A stretch of DNA of 64,000 bases from an uncultured Pelagibacteraceae bacterium (GTDB lineage: Bacteria > Pseudomonadota > Alphaproteobacteria > Pelagibacterales > Pelagibacteraceae): positions 39,395 through 103,394 of the forward strand of contig CACGWH010000001.1 in the NCBI GenBank assembly GCA_902576765.1, read 5' to 3'. The notes under the pieces were generated by a model, which had not been told where the DNA came from, did not search any database, and saw nothing but the letters and a program-made list of their open reading frames with translations. The position numbers and the translations under genes are program-made. Shown in pieces: positions 9,557 to 19,445 of this stretch. How positions within the stretch are numbered: position 1 is the first letter of the stretch; each line of letters begins with the position of its first letter.

Positions 9557-11110
9557 CTAAATTAACCCTTCTTTTTGTTTATTTTTTGAAACGTAAATAA
9601 CAGTCAATAATCTTGCTATAAAATAAACTGAAAAAAGTGTTGTAAAAATTCCAACACCTAGCGTTAATGAAAAACCTTTAATAGGTCCTGAACCCATGAA
9701 AAATAAGATTATAGCTGCTAGTAAAGTAGTTATGTTGGCATCAAGTATAGCAGTTCTAGATTTAGTATAACCACTATCAAAAGCTATTAGATTATTTTTT
9801 TCATTCTTTAATTCTTCTTTAATTCTCTCAAAAATTAAAACATTGGCATCAACTGCCATACCTACTGTAAGAATTATACCTGCTATTCCAGGTAATGTTA
9901 AAGTTGCTTCAAATATTGTTAAAACTCCAATCAAAAGAAATAAATTTATTATTAAAGCAATATTAGTTATTAACCCGAATACTTTGTATTTAATAAAGAT
10001 AAATAATATTACTAGAATGAAACCTATTGCCAAAGCAATCATTCCAGCATTAATTGAATCTTGACCTAAATCAGGACCAACAGTTCTTTCCTCAATTATA
10101 TTTAAAGGAGCTGGTAACGCCCCAGATCTTAAAAGCAAAGCTAAATCAGTAGCAGATTGAAAAGTAAAACCTCCACTAATTTGACCTGAGCCACTTGCAA
10201 TCGTATCTCTAATAACTGGTGCGCTTATTATTTTCCCATCAAGGACAATAGCTAATTGTTTTCCAATACCTGTTGACGTCGCTTTACCAAATCTTTTAGC
10301 TCCTACTCTATCAAGAGTAAAAGAGACTATTGTTTCATTAGTTTCACTGTCGACTCTTGGTTGGGCATCTAAAAGATTATCACCACTCATAATTATTCTT
10401 TTACTTACAAATGCTTCTTCATCGTCTTCCTCAAACTTCAATTTTTCCACACCAAAAGAATCTTCTTTATTATTGGTAACAAATCTGAAAGTTAAATTAG
10501 CTGTTTTTCCCAACAAAGATTTTATTCTCATTGGATCATCTAATCCAGGAAGTTCTACTAATATCCTATCATTGCCACGCTTGAGTATATTTGGTTCATT
10601 TGTTCCTATTTCATCAATTCTTCTTCTGACTATCTCTAAAGCTTGATCTTGAGAGGAAGTTTTTAATTTAACAATTCCTTGTTTAGAAAAATTTACATTA
10701 AAAACATCATTTACTTCTAGAATTTCTAATTGATGTGATTTAAATCTTGGATAGTAGGGATTTATATCACTTTCTTCAGAATTAAATTGATCTAAAACTT
10801 CTTGTTTAAACTCATCATTTACTGAAAAGGTTAATGTTTGATTTGATAGTTTAAGGTTTTTAAGCCTAATATTTTTTTTTTTAAAATAATTTCTAATGGT
10901 AATTGTTAAATTTTGAAGTTTTTGTTCAATAACTGGAGTATTATCTATCTCTAATAAAAGATAGGATCCACCTTGTAAATCAAGTCCAAGATTTATTTTC
11001 TTACTTAATAAATTATTTTCAAACTTAAAAAAATTTGCTGATGCGATTAAGATAAAAATCAATGAAATTAAAGAAACAACGATAATTCTTAATTTAGAAA
11101 AATATAACAC
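9557..11110 (-). CDS. secD: Protein translocase subunit SecD
   Basis: Larger RND subunit of the SecDF export motor. The 517-residue protein has the early motif LGLDLQGGSYLLLEID, a large periplasmic domain, and C-terminal helices with VGMAVDANVLIFERIKEE. The start is GTG at 11110, 16 bases after the yajC stop, with no strong Shine-Dalgarno. It abuts secF with no spacer. Length is somewhat shorter than E. coli SecD (615 aa) but usual for alphaproteobacteria. Confidence 0.96.
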   Translation of the reverse strand: MLYFSKLRIIVVSLISLIFILIASANFFKFENNLLSKKINLGLDLQGGSYLLLEIDNTPVIEQKLQNLTITIRNYFKKKNIRLKNLKLSNQTLTFSVNDEFKQEVLDQFNSEESDINPYYPRFKSHQLEILEVNDVFNVNFSKQGIVKLKTSSQDQALEIVRRRIDEIGTNEPNILKRGNDRILVELPGLDDPMRIKSLLGKTANLTFRFVTNNKEDSFGVEKLKFEEDDEEAFVSKRIIMSGDNLLDAQPRVDSETNETIVSFTLDRVGAKRFGKATSTGIGKQLAIVLDGKIISAPVIRDTIASGSGQISGGFTFQSATDLALLLRSGALPAPLNIIEERTVGPDLGQDSINAGMIALAIGFILVILFIFIKYKVFGLITNIALIINLFLLIGVLTIFEATLTLPGIAGIILTVGMAVDANVLIFERIKEELKNEKNNLIAFDSGYTKSRTAILDANITTLLAAIILFFMGSGPIKGFSLTLGVGIFTTLFSVYFIARLLTVIYVSKNKQKEGLI

Positions 11111-11126
11111 TTTATTTTTACGAAAT

Positions 11127-11414
11127 TTATTTCTTAATTTCTTGAGAACTCATCAAACTTTGAATACCAGTTCCTCTTATTACCTCTACTGTAACATTGT
11201 CAGCGATTTCAACTTCAACTTTATCATTATCAACTACTCTAGTAATTACCCCTGTGATACCACCCGATGTAACTACTTTGTCACCTTTTTTTAAACCCTC
11301 TACCATCGCTTTATGTTCCTTAACTTTTTTTTGTTGAGGTCTTATTAAGAAAAAATAAAAAATAACAAAAATTAATATTAAAGGTATAAACTGACCTATT
11401 CCTGAACTATCCAT
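11127..11414 (-). CDS. yajC: Preprotein translocase subunit YajC
   Basis: Small single-pass protein that associates with SecDF. The 95 residues have one helix at about 8-24 (IPLILIFVIFYFFLIRPQQK) and the YajC signature RPQQKK, followed by a short soluble domain with GDKVVTSGG. An AAGGAG Shine-Dalgarno precedes the ATG. It lies 55 bases after serS and leads into secD. Alphaproteobacteria often keep surE, pcm and a LysM peptidase between serS and yajC; none is present. Confidence 0.96.
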   Translation of the reverse strand: MDSSGIGQFIPLILIFVIFYFFLIRPQQKKVKEHKAMVEGLKKGDKVVTSGGITGVITRVVDNDKVEVEIADNVTVEVIRGTGIQSLMSSQEIKK

Positions 11415-11469
11415 AAAACTCCTTAATTTAAAAATGAATTTTTATACCATCTCACCGCTTAAAACAACT

Positions 11470-12729
11470 TTAATTCAATGAAATCTTTTCCAAATTATTC
11501 ATATATGGTCTTAGTACTTTAGGAACTATTACTGAGCCATCTTTTTGTTGATAATTTTCTAAAATTGCAATTAAGGTTCTTCCCACAGCTAAGCCACTTC
11601 CATTTAAAGTACCAACAAATAAAGTCTCTCTATTTTGGTCTTTATATCTTGCTTTCATCCTGTTGGCTTGAAAAGTCCCACATGAAGAACAAGAAGAAAT
11701 TTCCCTATATCTATTTTCAGAGGGAAGCCATACTTCTAGATCATATGTTTTTTCAGCGCTGAATCCCATATCACCGCTACATAATATTACTTTTCTATAA
11801 GGCAGTTCTAATAAATCAAGAATACCAGTTGCACATTTTGTCATTCTCTCTAATTCTTCCATGCACTTAGATTGTTCAACAATACTTACTAATTCAACTT
11901 TATAAAATTGATGTTGTCTAATCATACCTTTTGTATCTTTTCCATAACTACCAGCTTCTTTTCTAAAACAAGGAGTAGACGCAACAAATCTCATTGGTAG
12001 AGATTTCAAATCTAAAATTTTTTCCTTAACAATATTTGTTAAAATAACTTCAGCGGTTGGAATTAAAAATTTTCTATCATTTCCCTTATCAATTTTTACT
12101 TCAAATTGATCATTTTCAAATTTAGGAAGTTGACCTGTGCCAAACATTGTATTTTCGGAGGCTAGTAATGGAGGAGAAATTTCCTCATAACTGTTTTTAG
12201 TAATGTGAATATCTAACATGAAATTTGAAATAGCTCTTTCCAATAGAGCTAATTTATTTTTTACAAAAACAAATCTTGATCCAGTAGTTTTAGTAGCCAA
12301 GTCAAAATCAAGCATATTGAGATTTTCACCTATTTCATAATGTGATTTTGGATCAAAATCAAATTTAGGTATTTCACCTGATTTACTAACCTCAATATTA
12401 TCATTTTCATCTTTTCCAATAGGAACATCAGAATGTGGGGTATTAGGTATGTTAGATAAAATATTTTCCAAGTCTAATTTTATCTTTTGTTGTTTTTCAC
12501 TAATTTCATCAATAGATTTAGATATTTCTTTAGATTTAGCAAATAAAGATTTATCTTTTGATTTTGAAATATCTTTTTTTTCTTTTTCTAGTGTTTCTTT
12601 TTTTTGAATAAATTCTCTGTTTTGAATATCTAAATCTTTTAATTTTTTAAAATCAACATTAACAGATCTTTTTTCTAATTTTTTTTCAAAAGAATTAAAA
12701 TCCTTTCTTATTTCTTTTAAATTATGCAT
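11470..12729 (-). CDS. serS: Seryl-tRNA synthetase
   Basis: Class II synthetase charging tRNA-Ser. The N-terminal third (about 25-105) is the long antiparallel coiled-coil arm, very rich in Lys/Glu/Ile, that contacts the tRNA variable arm. The catalytic core has motif 2 (FRKEAGSYGKDTKGMIRQHQ) and motif 3 (GSGLAVGRTLIAILENYQ). The length of 419 aa is normal. The start overlaps the tatC stop by 8 bases. Confidence 0.98.
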   Translation of the reverse strand: MHNLKEIRKDFNSFEKKLEKRSVNVDFKKLKDLDIQNREFIQKKETLEKEKKDISKSKDKSLFAKSKEISKSIDEISEKQQKIKLDLENILSNIPNTPHSDVPIGKDENDNIEVSKSGEIPKFDFDPKSHYEIGENLNMLDFDLATKTTGSRFVFVKNKLALLERAISNFMLDIHITKNSYEEISPPLLASENTMFGTGQLPKFENDQFEVKIDKGNDRKFLIPTAEVILTNIVKEKILDLKSLPMRFVASTPCFRKEAGSYGKDTKGMIRQHQFYKVELVSIVEQSKCMEELERMTKCATGILDLLELPYRKVILCSGDMGFSAEKTYDLEVWLPSENRYREISSCSSCGTFQANRMKARYKDQNRETLFVGTLNGSGLAVGRTLIAILENYQQKDGSVIVPKVLRPYMNNLEKISLN

Positions 12730-13492
12730 CAGAATTTTTTAAATTTTTATTCTCTATAATTTTTACAGAAAAAATTGATAATTCATATAAAATTAGTAAA
12801 GGAATGGCTAAACCTATTTGAGTAATTGGATCAGGAGGTGTTAATAATGCTGCGGCTGCAAATATAATCACTACAACATATTTTCTTCTCTTTTTTAAAA
12901 AATCAGAGTCAACTAGTCCAACTCTTGCTAGTAAACTTAAAACAACAGGTAATTGAAAACTTATTCCAAAAGCAAAGATTAATTTCATTACCAAAGAAAG
13001 ATACTCATTTACTTTGGCTTCTAATTGGATAGGTAAATTTGTGGATAAACCCGTACTCTCAAATGATAAAAAAAACTTTATAGCCAATGGCATAATCAAA
13101 TAATAAACTAACATGCCACCCAAAAAAAATAAGATAGGTGTTAATATTAAATAAGGTAAAATTGCAATTTTCTCATGTTTGTAAAGGCCAGGAGCAATAA
13201 ATTTCCATATTTGCATTAAAATGTAAGGGCAAGTAACAAAGAATGCTGTAAAAAAAGAAACTTTTAAATAAGTTAAAAATGTTTCTTGAAGTGCTGTAAA
13301 TATTAATCTTCTATCTGAACCATCATCTTTTACGGCTTTTGCAAAAGGTTCTACTAAAAAACCATACAAATGTTCAGCAAAAAAATAACAAGCAACAAAA
13401 AAAATAATCAAAAATATAAAACTATTGATTAATCTTTTTCTTAATTCCGCTAAATGACTTATAAAGCCACTATCATTTTCATCATGACTCAT
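12722..13492 (-). CDS. tatC: Sec-independent protein translocase TatC
   Basis: Polytopic receptor of the twin-arginine system, binding RR signal peptides with TatB. The 256 residues give six membrane helices. Family motifs include FISHLAELRKRLI near the N-terminus, the helix with WKFIAPGLYKHEK, and FGISFQLPVVL. Together with tatA and tatB upstream, the complete system for exporting folded proteins is present. The start overlaps tatB by 11 bases. Confidence 0.98.
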   Translation of the reverse strand: MSHDENDSGFISHLAELRKRLINSFIFLIIFFVACYFFAEHLYGFLVEPFAKAVKDDGSDRRLIFTALQETFLTYLKVSFFTAFFVTCPYILMQIWKFIAPGLYKHEKIAILPYLILTPILFFLGGMLVYYLIMPLAIKFFLSFESTGLSTNLPIQLEAKVNEYLSLVMKLIFAFGISFQLPVVLSLLARVGLVDSDFLKKRRKYVVVIIFAAAALLTPPDPITQIGLAIPLLILYELSIFSVKIIENKNLKNSDA

Positions 13493-13694
13493 CTTTTTTT
13501 TCTTCTTTTTTTTCTATTTTATTTTCTTCGAGGTCAATATTTGAAACCTCACTTTGTATATTATTGATATATTTTTTTGCTGTTCCTATCCAGGAGCCAA
13601 CTTTTTTTAACATAATGGGAAAATCTTTGGGTCCAAGGACTACAATAGCTATTGCTACAACTATTAAAATCTCAAACCAGCCAATAGTGGGCAT
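13482..13694 (-). CDS. tatB: Sec-independent protein translocase TatB
   Basis: Single-pass Tat component with the family N-terminus IGWFEILIVVAIAIVVLGPKDFP, including the conserved Glu and GP hinge, then an amphipathic helix and an acidic/Lys-rich tail. At 70 residues it is far shorter than the roughly 170-residue E. coli TatB; the C-terminal tail has been trimmed. It is assigned as TatB rather than TatA by the Glu in the membrane segment, the LGPKxxP motif, and its position between tatA and tatC. Confidence 0.92.
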   Translation of the reverse strand: MPTIGWFEILIVVAIAIVVLGPKDFPIMLKKVGSWIGTAKKYINNIQSEVSNIDLEENKIEKKEEKKDES

Positions 13695-13699
13695 GTGAT

Positions 13700-13900
13700 T
13701 TATTCTTTTTTGTTGGTATCTTGATTGTCGTCAGAAATATTTTTAGGTTCGTTCTCATCAGTCACATCTGATGCCATTCCCTTTTTAAAACTTTTTATTC
13801 CTTTAGCTACATCACCCATTAAACTGGATATTTTTCCTCTACCAAACAATAATACGACTAGTATTACAACGATCGCTATTTGCCAAATTCCAATGCTCAT
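13700..13900 (-). CDS. tatA: Sec-independent protein translocase TatA
   Basis: Pore-forming Tat subunit of 66 residues: one N-terminal helix ([17 protein letters not shown]) followed at once by an amphipathic helix ([19 protein letters not shown]) containing the conserved FG hinge and F-K-K-G motif, then a polar tail. It lies 48 bases after scpB and 5 bases before tatB. The length is at the low end but within the family range. Confidence 0.95.
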   Translation of the reverse strand: MSIGIWQIAIVVILVVLLFGRGKISSLMGDVAKGIKSFKKGMASDVTDENEPKNISDDNQDTNKKE

Positions 13901-13948
13901 AGAAAACTTATAACCTTTTTATTAATAATTTAAAAGTCAAATATATTT

Positions 13949-14650
13949 CTATTTTTTTTCTTCCGTGTCGAGAGTGCTACTTAGCATTTCATCAATATTC
14001 GAATAAATGTCCTCTTTTTTGTCATCTTGCTTTTCTTTATAAAATTTACCTGTTCCAAAGATCGCATTATCTATATTAGTACTATCAATTAAACCTGCTG
14101 CACCCAATTCATCCACGGTAGGTAAATCTGACAATTTTTGTAAATTAAAATGACTTAGAAAATCATCAGTTGTTTTGTACAAAATTGGTTTACCAGGGAC
14201 ATCTTTTCTGCCACCAGGTTTAACCCAATTTAGCTCCATTAATATTTCTAATGTATTAGTACCAAAAGCAACTCCTCTAATCTCCTCAATTTCAGCCCTT
14301 GTTACAGGTTGATGATAAACAATTATAGCAAGAGTTTCTATGGCAGCTCGTGATAATTTTTTCTCAACGGTTTTTTCTTGCCTCATTAAATTTGATAAAT
14401 TAGGTGAAGTTCTGAAAGACCATTTTTTTGAAATACAAACTAAATTAATTCCACGATCAGAATATTCAGATTGTAATTTTAATAATACTTTTTCAACATC
14501 AGTTTTTTTGGATATTTTACTTTCAATCGTTTCTATATCTAAAGGCTCAGCAGCAGCAAAAACTATACCTTCAATTTCTTTTTCTATCGATGAGAGTTTT
14601 GTTGGAAAATTTATAATATTATCTTTTTTTTTTATCTTTTTTTTTATCAT
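13949..14650 (-). CDS. scpB: Segregation and condensation protein B
   Basis: Kleisin-associated winged-helix subunit of the SMC-ScpAB condensin. The 233 residues include the typical core [25 protein letters not shown] (given here by its key part [16 protein letters not shown]) and [15 protein letters not shown], plus GAAGL near the C-terminus. The N-terminus is basic and the tail is acidic. Its ATG overlaps the scpA stop by 4 bases (ATGA), indicating coupled translation. Confidence 0.96.
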   Translation of the reverse strand: [233 protein letters not shown]

Positions 14651-15387
14651 TTATTTTCTTTAATATATATATCATCAAAAAGTTTTTCTTGTTTTATTCT
14701 AAGATTACCCTCTTTAACTAATTCCAGAGAACCAGCAAATATACCAGCTTTACCTGTTCGCTTATATTTTAAACTACTTTTAAAATTTTCAGGTATCAAA
14801 TCATCTAATTTTTTCCAGTCAATTAATTTACCAAAAAATTCCTTAATAGTTTTTATACCCTCTTCTGTAGTAAATACTGGTAATTTTGGGATATTCATTT
14901 TTTGAAAATCTTTTGTCATTAACACAGTCGAATAAGCTTTTAATAGTTCAAATAAATTTATTTTATATTCACTATTATAAATTGGTTTTATTCCTATTCT
15001 CATTCCTCTTGTTCTAATTTCTCTACCTAGTCTTTTTCTTTTCAACATTTGATCTGATAATAATCTTATAAGTTCAAGTTTTTTGAGCTGAAGTTTCAAT
15101 TTCTCCGCAACTTCTTGAACTTTAAATTCCTCTTCAGGTGTACCTGGTAACAATAATTTAGATTTCAAATAAGCTAACCAAGTAGCCATTAATAAATATT
15201 CTGAGGCAATTTCCAAATTTAAATTTTTTTCTTTAGTTATAAAATCATGAAATTGATCTGCTAATTTTGTAATTGATATATCCTCTAAATTAACCTTTTG
15301 AGCTTTAGCTAAATCTAAAAGAACATCTAAAGGACCATTGTAGTTATCTACATCAACTTTAAATAAAGCAGAATCATTTTCGTTCAT
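14647..15387 (-). CDS. scpA: Segregation and condensation protein A
   Basis: Kleisin subunit bridging SMC heads. The 246 residues start with FKVDVDNYNGPLDVLLDLA and have EYLLMATWLAYLKSKLLLP, both diagnostic of ScpA, and a C-terminal winged-helix region (GIFAGSLELVKEG). It lies directly after nagZ (9 bases) and overlaps scpB. The pairing next to nagZ is standard in alphaproteobacteria. Confidence 0.96.
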   Translation of the reverse strand: MNENDSALFKVDVDNYNGPLDVLLDLAKAQKVNLEDISITKLADQFHDFITKEKNLNLEIASEYLLMATWLAYLKSKLLLPGTPEEEFKVQEVAEKLKLQLKKLELIRLLSDQMLKRKRLGREIRTRGMRIGIKPIYNSEYKINLFELLKAYSTVLMTKDFQKMNIPKLPVFTTEEGIKTIKEFFGKLIDWKKLDDLIPENFKSSLKYKRTGKAGIFAGSLELVKEGNLRIKQEKLFDDIYIKENK

Positions 15388-15396
15388 TAGATAATA

Positions 15397-16344
15397 TTAA
15401 CTTAAAATCCTATAAAATTGTGATGTTTTTTTAATTATAAATTTATTAATTAAAGGTGAGTTTTCTCCTATAATTTTCATTTCTTTTTCATTGGCATTAC
15501 AATGTAAGACTATATTGCAACCTGCTTTAAACGTTTTAATTGTATTTTCTTTTAAACTACCCTTGAGACTTTTCATTGATAAATCATCTGATATCAAAAT
15601 ATTCTTAAATCCAATTTTTTTTCTTATTATTTGAATTAATTTTTTTGATTGGGTTACGGTATTTCTTTTATCAATTTTATTGAAAATAATATGTGCAGTC
15701 ATTGCAAAAAAGCTCTTTTTTCTTTTGAATGGAAAAAAGTCATTTTTACCTAAATATTTAAGTTCTTTTTGCACTACAGGTGTAAAATAATGACTGTCAA
15801 CTTTAGCTAAACCATGTCCTGGAATATGCTTTATTACAGTACCGATTCCATTTTTATGAAATAAATTTATACATATGTCGCCTATTTTAGAGACTATTTT
15901 AGGATTTCTAGAGAAAGATCTATCACCAATAATATTTGAACTTCCTTTAATCTTTAAATCTAAAACAGGACAAGTATTTATATTTACACCTATTAACCTT
16001 AGTAGATAAGAAGTTTTATCTATAAATAGATTATAATACGTAGTGAATTCTAGATAATTTTTTATAAATTTTTTTCCAAAAAATTCAGATGTGAGATTAT
16101 CAAATGAAATAAGATTTTTTAATCTATTCACTCTACCACCCTCTTGATCAATTAATATTGGGTATTTTTTATCGTTAAATATTTTTCTAATTTCTGAGGT
16201 TAATTTCTGAGTTTGTTGGATATTTTTTATATTCCTTGTAAATAAAATTATACCCCATGGTCTGTATCTTTTTATAAAATTTTTTTCTTTTGATGAAAGT
16301 TTAGTTGATTTAATACCTACAATAAATGAACGGCGGTTATTCAT
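15397..16344 (-). CDS. nagZ: Beta-N-acetylhexosaminidase (cell-wall recycling)
   Basis: Glycoside hydrolase family 3 enzyme that removes GlcNAc from anhydro-muropeptides in the cytoplasm. The 315 residues show IDQEGGRV at 65-72, GDRSFS at 140-145, the catalytic loop KHIPGHG at 172-178 carrying the family acid/base His, and SDDLSM at 252-257 with the nucleophile Asp. No signal peptide is seen, fitting a cytoplasmic NagZ. It overlaps the upstream small membrane gene by 8 bases. Confidence 0.95.
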   Translation of the reverse strand: MNNRRSFIVGIKSTKLSSKEKNFIKRYRPWGIILFTRNIKNIQQTQKLTSEIRKIFNDKKYPILIDQEGGRVNRLKNLISFDNLTSEFFGKKFIKNYLEFTTYYNLFIDKTSYLLRLIGVNINTCPVLDLKIKGSSNIIGDRSFSRNPKIVSKIGDICINLFHKNGIGTVIKHIPGHGLAKVDSHYFTPVVQKELKYLGKNDFFPFKRKKSFFAMTAHIIFNKIDKRNTVTQSKKLIQIIRKKIGFKNILISDDLSMKSLKGSLKENTIKTFKAGCNIVLHCNANEKEMKIIGENSPLINKFIIKKTSQFYRILS

Positions 16345-16600
16345 TATTTTCTAGTAATTTCCAAAAGTTAAATTTTTTTCTTTTTTTATTATTTTTTTGT
16401 TCAACATACTCTATGATATTCTTAGTATCATCTTCCAAGATTGGTAATTTTTCACTATAGATATTCAATTTTTCATCAATACTGTTAAAAGATCTATAGG
16501 ATTTTTTTTTATTAGTATCAGAAAAGTAATATTTTACTGTGAAAAAAATAAAAAAAGAAATAACAAATATAAATATTAAGTATTTAATTTCTTTAAACAT
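16337..16600 (-). CDS. Small single-pass membrane protein, probable remnant of the argS-nagZ SPOR protein
   Basis: An 87-residue protein with a short cytoplasmic start, one membrane helix at about 7-26 and a highly charged tail. No SPOR domain or other known fold is visible. In many alphaproteobacteria the gene between argS and nagZ encodes a longer protein with one helix, a linker and a C-terminal SPOR (peptidoglycan-binding) domain. The segment EKLPILEDDTKNIIEYVE could match that protein's linker, which suggests the same locus with the SPOR domain lost. This is inference from position and architecture; the function is unknown. Confidence 0.75.
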   Translation of the reverse strand: MFKEIKYLIFIFVISFFIFFTVKYYFSDTNKKKSYRSFNSIDEKLNIYSEKLPILEDDTKNIIEYVEQKNNKKRKKFNFWKLLENNE

Positions 16601-18330
16601 TACATCTTTTCAGGAACATTTACGCCAACGATATCCATTCCAGATTTAACTACATTTGAAATAACTTTTAAGAATACTAACTTATCATCATTAATTTGTT
16701 TCTCATCATTAATGAATCTTTTTTCTGGGTTATCTTTTCCTAAATTCCAATATGAATGAAATAAAGATGCTAATTCAAATAAATAAGTTGGAATTCTATG
16801 AGGTTCTAGTTTATTGCTCGAAGATTCAATGCATTTTGGCCATTCAGCAATTTTTTTAATCACTTTAATTTCATCTTCAGAATATTCAAAATCATATTTT
16901 TTAATTTTTACTTCTGTCATTAAATTTATTCCTAGATGTCTGAAAACTGAAGCAATTCTAGCATAACAATATTGAACATAATAAAGAGGATTATCTTTAG
17001 ATTTTTCTACCACATTATTAAAATCAAAATCTAATTCTGCATCACTACTTCTATTTAACATAATAAATCTTGTAGCATCTTTTCCAACCTCACTAATTAA
17101 GTCATCGACAGTTATATAATCTCCTTTTCTTTTTGACATTTTAAAAGGTTTATTATCTTTAATAAGCTTAACTAATTGACTTACTTTACAAATAAGTTTT
17201 TCTTTTGATTTTGATAACGCTTCAACAGAAGATGAAATTCTTTTAATATACCCTGCGTGATCTGCCCCTAAGATATTTATCAAGTAATCATAATTTCTAT
17301 CTAATTTATTTTTATGATAAGCGACATCACTTGCAAAATATGTCCACGCACCATCTGATTTTTGTAATGCTCTGTCCTTATCATCACCAAAATCAGTTGA
17401 TTTAAAAAGTAATTGTTCTCTCTCGACCCAATTATTATCATCTTCACCTGCTGGTGCTTTTATTTTTCCTTTATAGACAAATTTATTTTTTTGGAGATAA
17501 TCTATTACTTTTTCAACTTCTTGATTTAAAACTAAGTTTTTTTCACTCACAAAATTATCATGATTAATACCAAGACTTTTGAGATTTTTTTTTATTAATT
17601 TGAGAGCTTCATCAATAGATAGAGAGGATAATTTATCAGAAATATTATCAAAGTTATTAAAATCAATCTCATTATTTGATGAAATAATATTATTAGCAAA
17701 ATCTTTTAAATATTCACCTGGATATAAATCTTCATCATTTGGAAAAGGTTCATTAAATTCTATTTCTCTTATTCTAAAATATACTGATTTAGTGAAATTT
17801 ATAATTTGGTTTCCATAGTCGTTTACATAATACTCTTTAGTAACCTTATGATTATTAAATGTTAAAACATTAGCAATAACATCACCTAAAATTGCACCTC
17901 TACAATGGCCAACGTGTAATGGGCCAGTGGGATTAGCCGATACAAATTCGACAAGATATTTTTTCTTTTGTTCTTTATTATTTTTCCCAAATGTTTTTGC
18001 ATCTTTTATTATTTCCTGAATAAAATTAGTCCAAAAAATTGGTTTAAATTTGATATTTATAAAACCAGGCTTCACTACTGATATATCTTTAATCAATGGA
18101 TCTTTTTTTTTTAGTGTATCAGCTATAGTTCCAGCTATTTCTAAAGGAGGTCTTTTATTTATTTTTGATAAAACCATTCCTACATTGGTTGAAAGATCAC
18201 AATTAAATTTTTCTGGAGGAATTTCAGTATTTATTCCATCAAGACTTTCTGGCAAAATAATTAAACTTTCTTTAGACAAATCTAAGAGAATTTTTTTTAT
18301 CTTATCTAAATATTGATCAAAAATATTCAT
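16600..18330 (-). CDS. argS: Arginyl-tRNA synthetase
   Basis: Class Ia synthetase for tRNA-Arg. The 576-residue protein carries SANPTGPLHVGHCRG with the HIGH-type HVGH at 139-142 and a KMSKS-like loop KMSKRKGDYITVDDLI. The C-terminal DALR-type helical domain binds the anticodon. The ATG at 18330 overlaps the dgt stop by 4 bases, and its own stop overlaps the next gene by one base. A tRNA-Arg (TCT) gene is present at 43586-43662. Confidence 0.98.
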   Translation of the reverse strand: MNIFDQYLDKIKKILLDLSKESLIILPESLDGINTEIPPEKFNCDLSTNVGMVLSKINKRPPLEIAGTIADTLKKKDPLIKDISVVKPGFINIKFKPIFWTNFIQEIIKDAKTFGKNNKEQKKKYLVEFVSANPTGPLHVGHCRGAILGDVIANVLTFNNHKVTKEYYVNDYGNQIINFTKSVYFRIREIEFNEPFPNDEDLYPGEYLKDFANNIISSNNEIDFNNFDNISDKLSSLSIDEALKLIKKNLKSLGINHDNFVSEKNLVLNQEVEKVIDYLQKNKFVYKGKIKAPAGEDDNNWVEREQLLFKSTDFGDDKDRALQKSDGAWTYFASDVAYHKNKLDRNYDYLINILGADHAGYIKRISSSVEALSKSKEKLICKVSQLVKLIKDNKPFKMSKRKGDYITVDDLISEVGKDATRFIMLNRSSDAELDFDFNNVVEKSKDNPLYYVQYCYARIASVFRHLGINLMTEVKIKKYDFEYSEDEIKVIKKIAEWPKCIESSSNKLEPHRIPTYLFELASLFHSYWNLGKDNPEKRFINDEKQINDDKLVFLKVISNVVKSGMDIVGVNVPEKM

Positions 18331-19445
18331 TTAATGTTATTATAAAGGTTTATTGCGTATCTATCAGTCATACCAGAAATAAAATCTGATACTGCTCTGT
18401 ACTTATTATTAGACAATTCTTCTTTAGCAAGAAATTTTTTTGGATGTTTACTTATCTTTTTGAATAGGTTTTTTATAATAATTTTACCTTTATTATTTTT
18501 TTCTAGAACATTTTTATTATTATACATTTTAGTTCTTAGAAATAATTTGATTTCACTTTCAGAATTTTTAATTTTATCAGAAAAATCAACCATAATTAGA
18601 TCTGTTTTACCTACATCTTTAAACGTTTTTATTTTGTTTTTTTTTAAATTTGTCATTGTATTTTTAATCAAATCTTTAATCATCAAATCTATAGAGTCTC
18701 TTATAATTTGATATGTTGTAATTTTGTAATTTTTTTTATTGATTTTACTTTTGTATTTTTTGTAAATATCTTTAAAAAAATTTATTTCAATTAACTCTTC
18801 TAGCTTAAATAAATTTGCTTTAATTCCATCTTGTATATCGTGATTATTATAAGCAATATCGTCTGATATAGCTGATATTTGAGCTTCAAGTGGAGGATAT
18901 GTATTAAAATTAATCATATTTTTAAATTTTTTGATACCAATCAGATTTTCAATTAAATCTAAATCATCTACTGGACCATTATGTTTTAAAAGTCCTTCTA
19001 AAGTTTCTATAGTAAGATTCAATCCATTGAATTTTAAATATTTATTTTCCAAAAACATAACAATTCTTAAAGTTTGTAAATTATGATCGAATCCACCATG
19101 TGCATCCATGCAATCATTTAATGCATCCTCACCGGCATGACCAAATGGTGTATGGCCTAAATCGTGAGCAAGACTTAATGTTTCTGCTAAATCCTCATTT
19201 AAATTGAGATAACGTGCAATTGATCTTGCTATTTGAGCAACTTCCATAGAATGAGTTATTCTTGTTCTATAGTGATCACCTTCGGTATTAACGAATACCT
19301 GAGTTTTATGTTTTAATCTTCTAAATGAAGCACAATGAATAATACGATCTCTATCTCTTTGAAATGGAGATCTATATTTTGATAAAGATTCCTTAATAAT
19401 TCTTCCTTTGCTTTTGAATATTCCAATCTTTGAGTATTTTTTCAT
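18327..19445 (-). CDS. dgt: Deoxyguanosinetriphosphate triphosphohydrolase-like protein
   Basis: HD-domain phosphohydrolase that removes tripolyphosphate from dNTPs (type 2 dGTPase-like). The metal-binding residues are seen as H65 in RITHSMEVA, the HD pair at 94-95 in LSLAHDLGHTPFGH, with further His at 98 and 103, and a distal Asp in AISDDIAYNNHDIQDG. Length is 372 aa. It starts a minus-strand run reaching to secF and is divergent from the erpA-like gene, a conserved alphaproteobacterial arrangement. Confidence 0.95.
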   Translation of the reverse strand: MKKYSKIGIFKSKGRIIKESLSKYRSPFQRDRDRIIHCASFRRLKHKTQVFVNTEGDHYRTRITHSMEVAQIARSIARYLNLNEDLAETLSLAHDLGHTPFGHAGEDALNDCMDAHGGFDHNLQTLRIVMFLENKYLKFNGLNLTIETLEGLLKHNGPVDDLDLIENLIGIKKFKNMINFNTYPPLEAQISAISDDIAYNNHDIQDGIKANLFKLEELIEINFFKDIYKKYKSKINKKNYKITTYQIIRDSIDLMIKDLIKNTMTNLKKNKIKTFKDVGKTDLIMVDFSDKIKNSESEIKLFLRTKMYNNKNVLEKNNKGKIIIKNLFKKISKHPKKFLAKEELSNNKYRAVSDFISGMTDRYAINLYNNIK

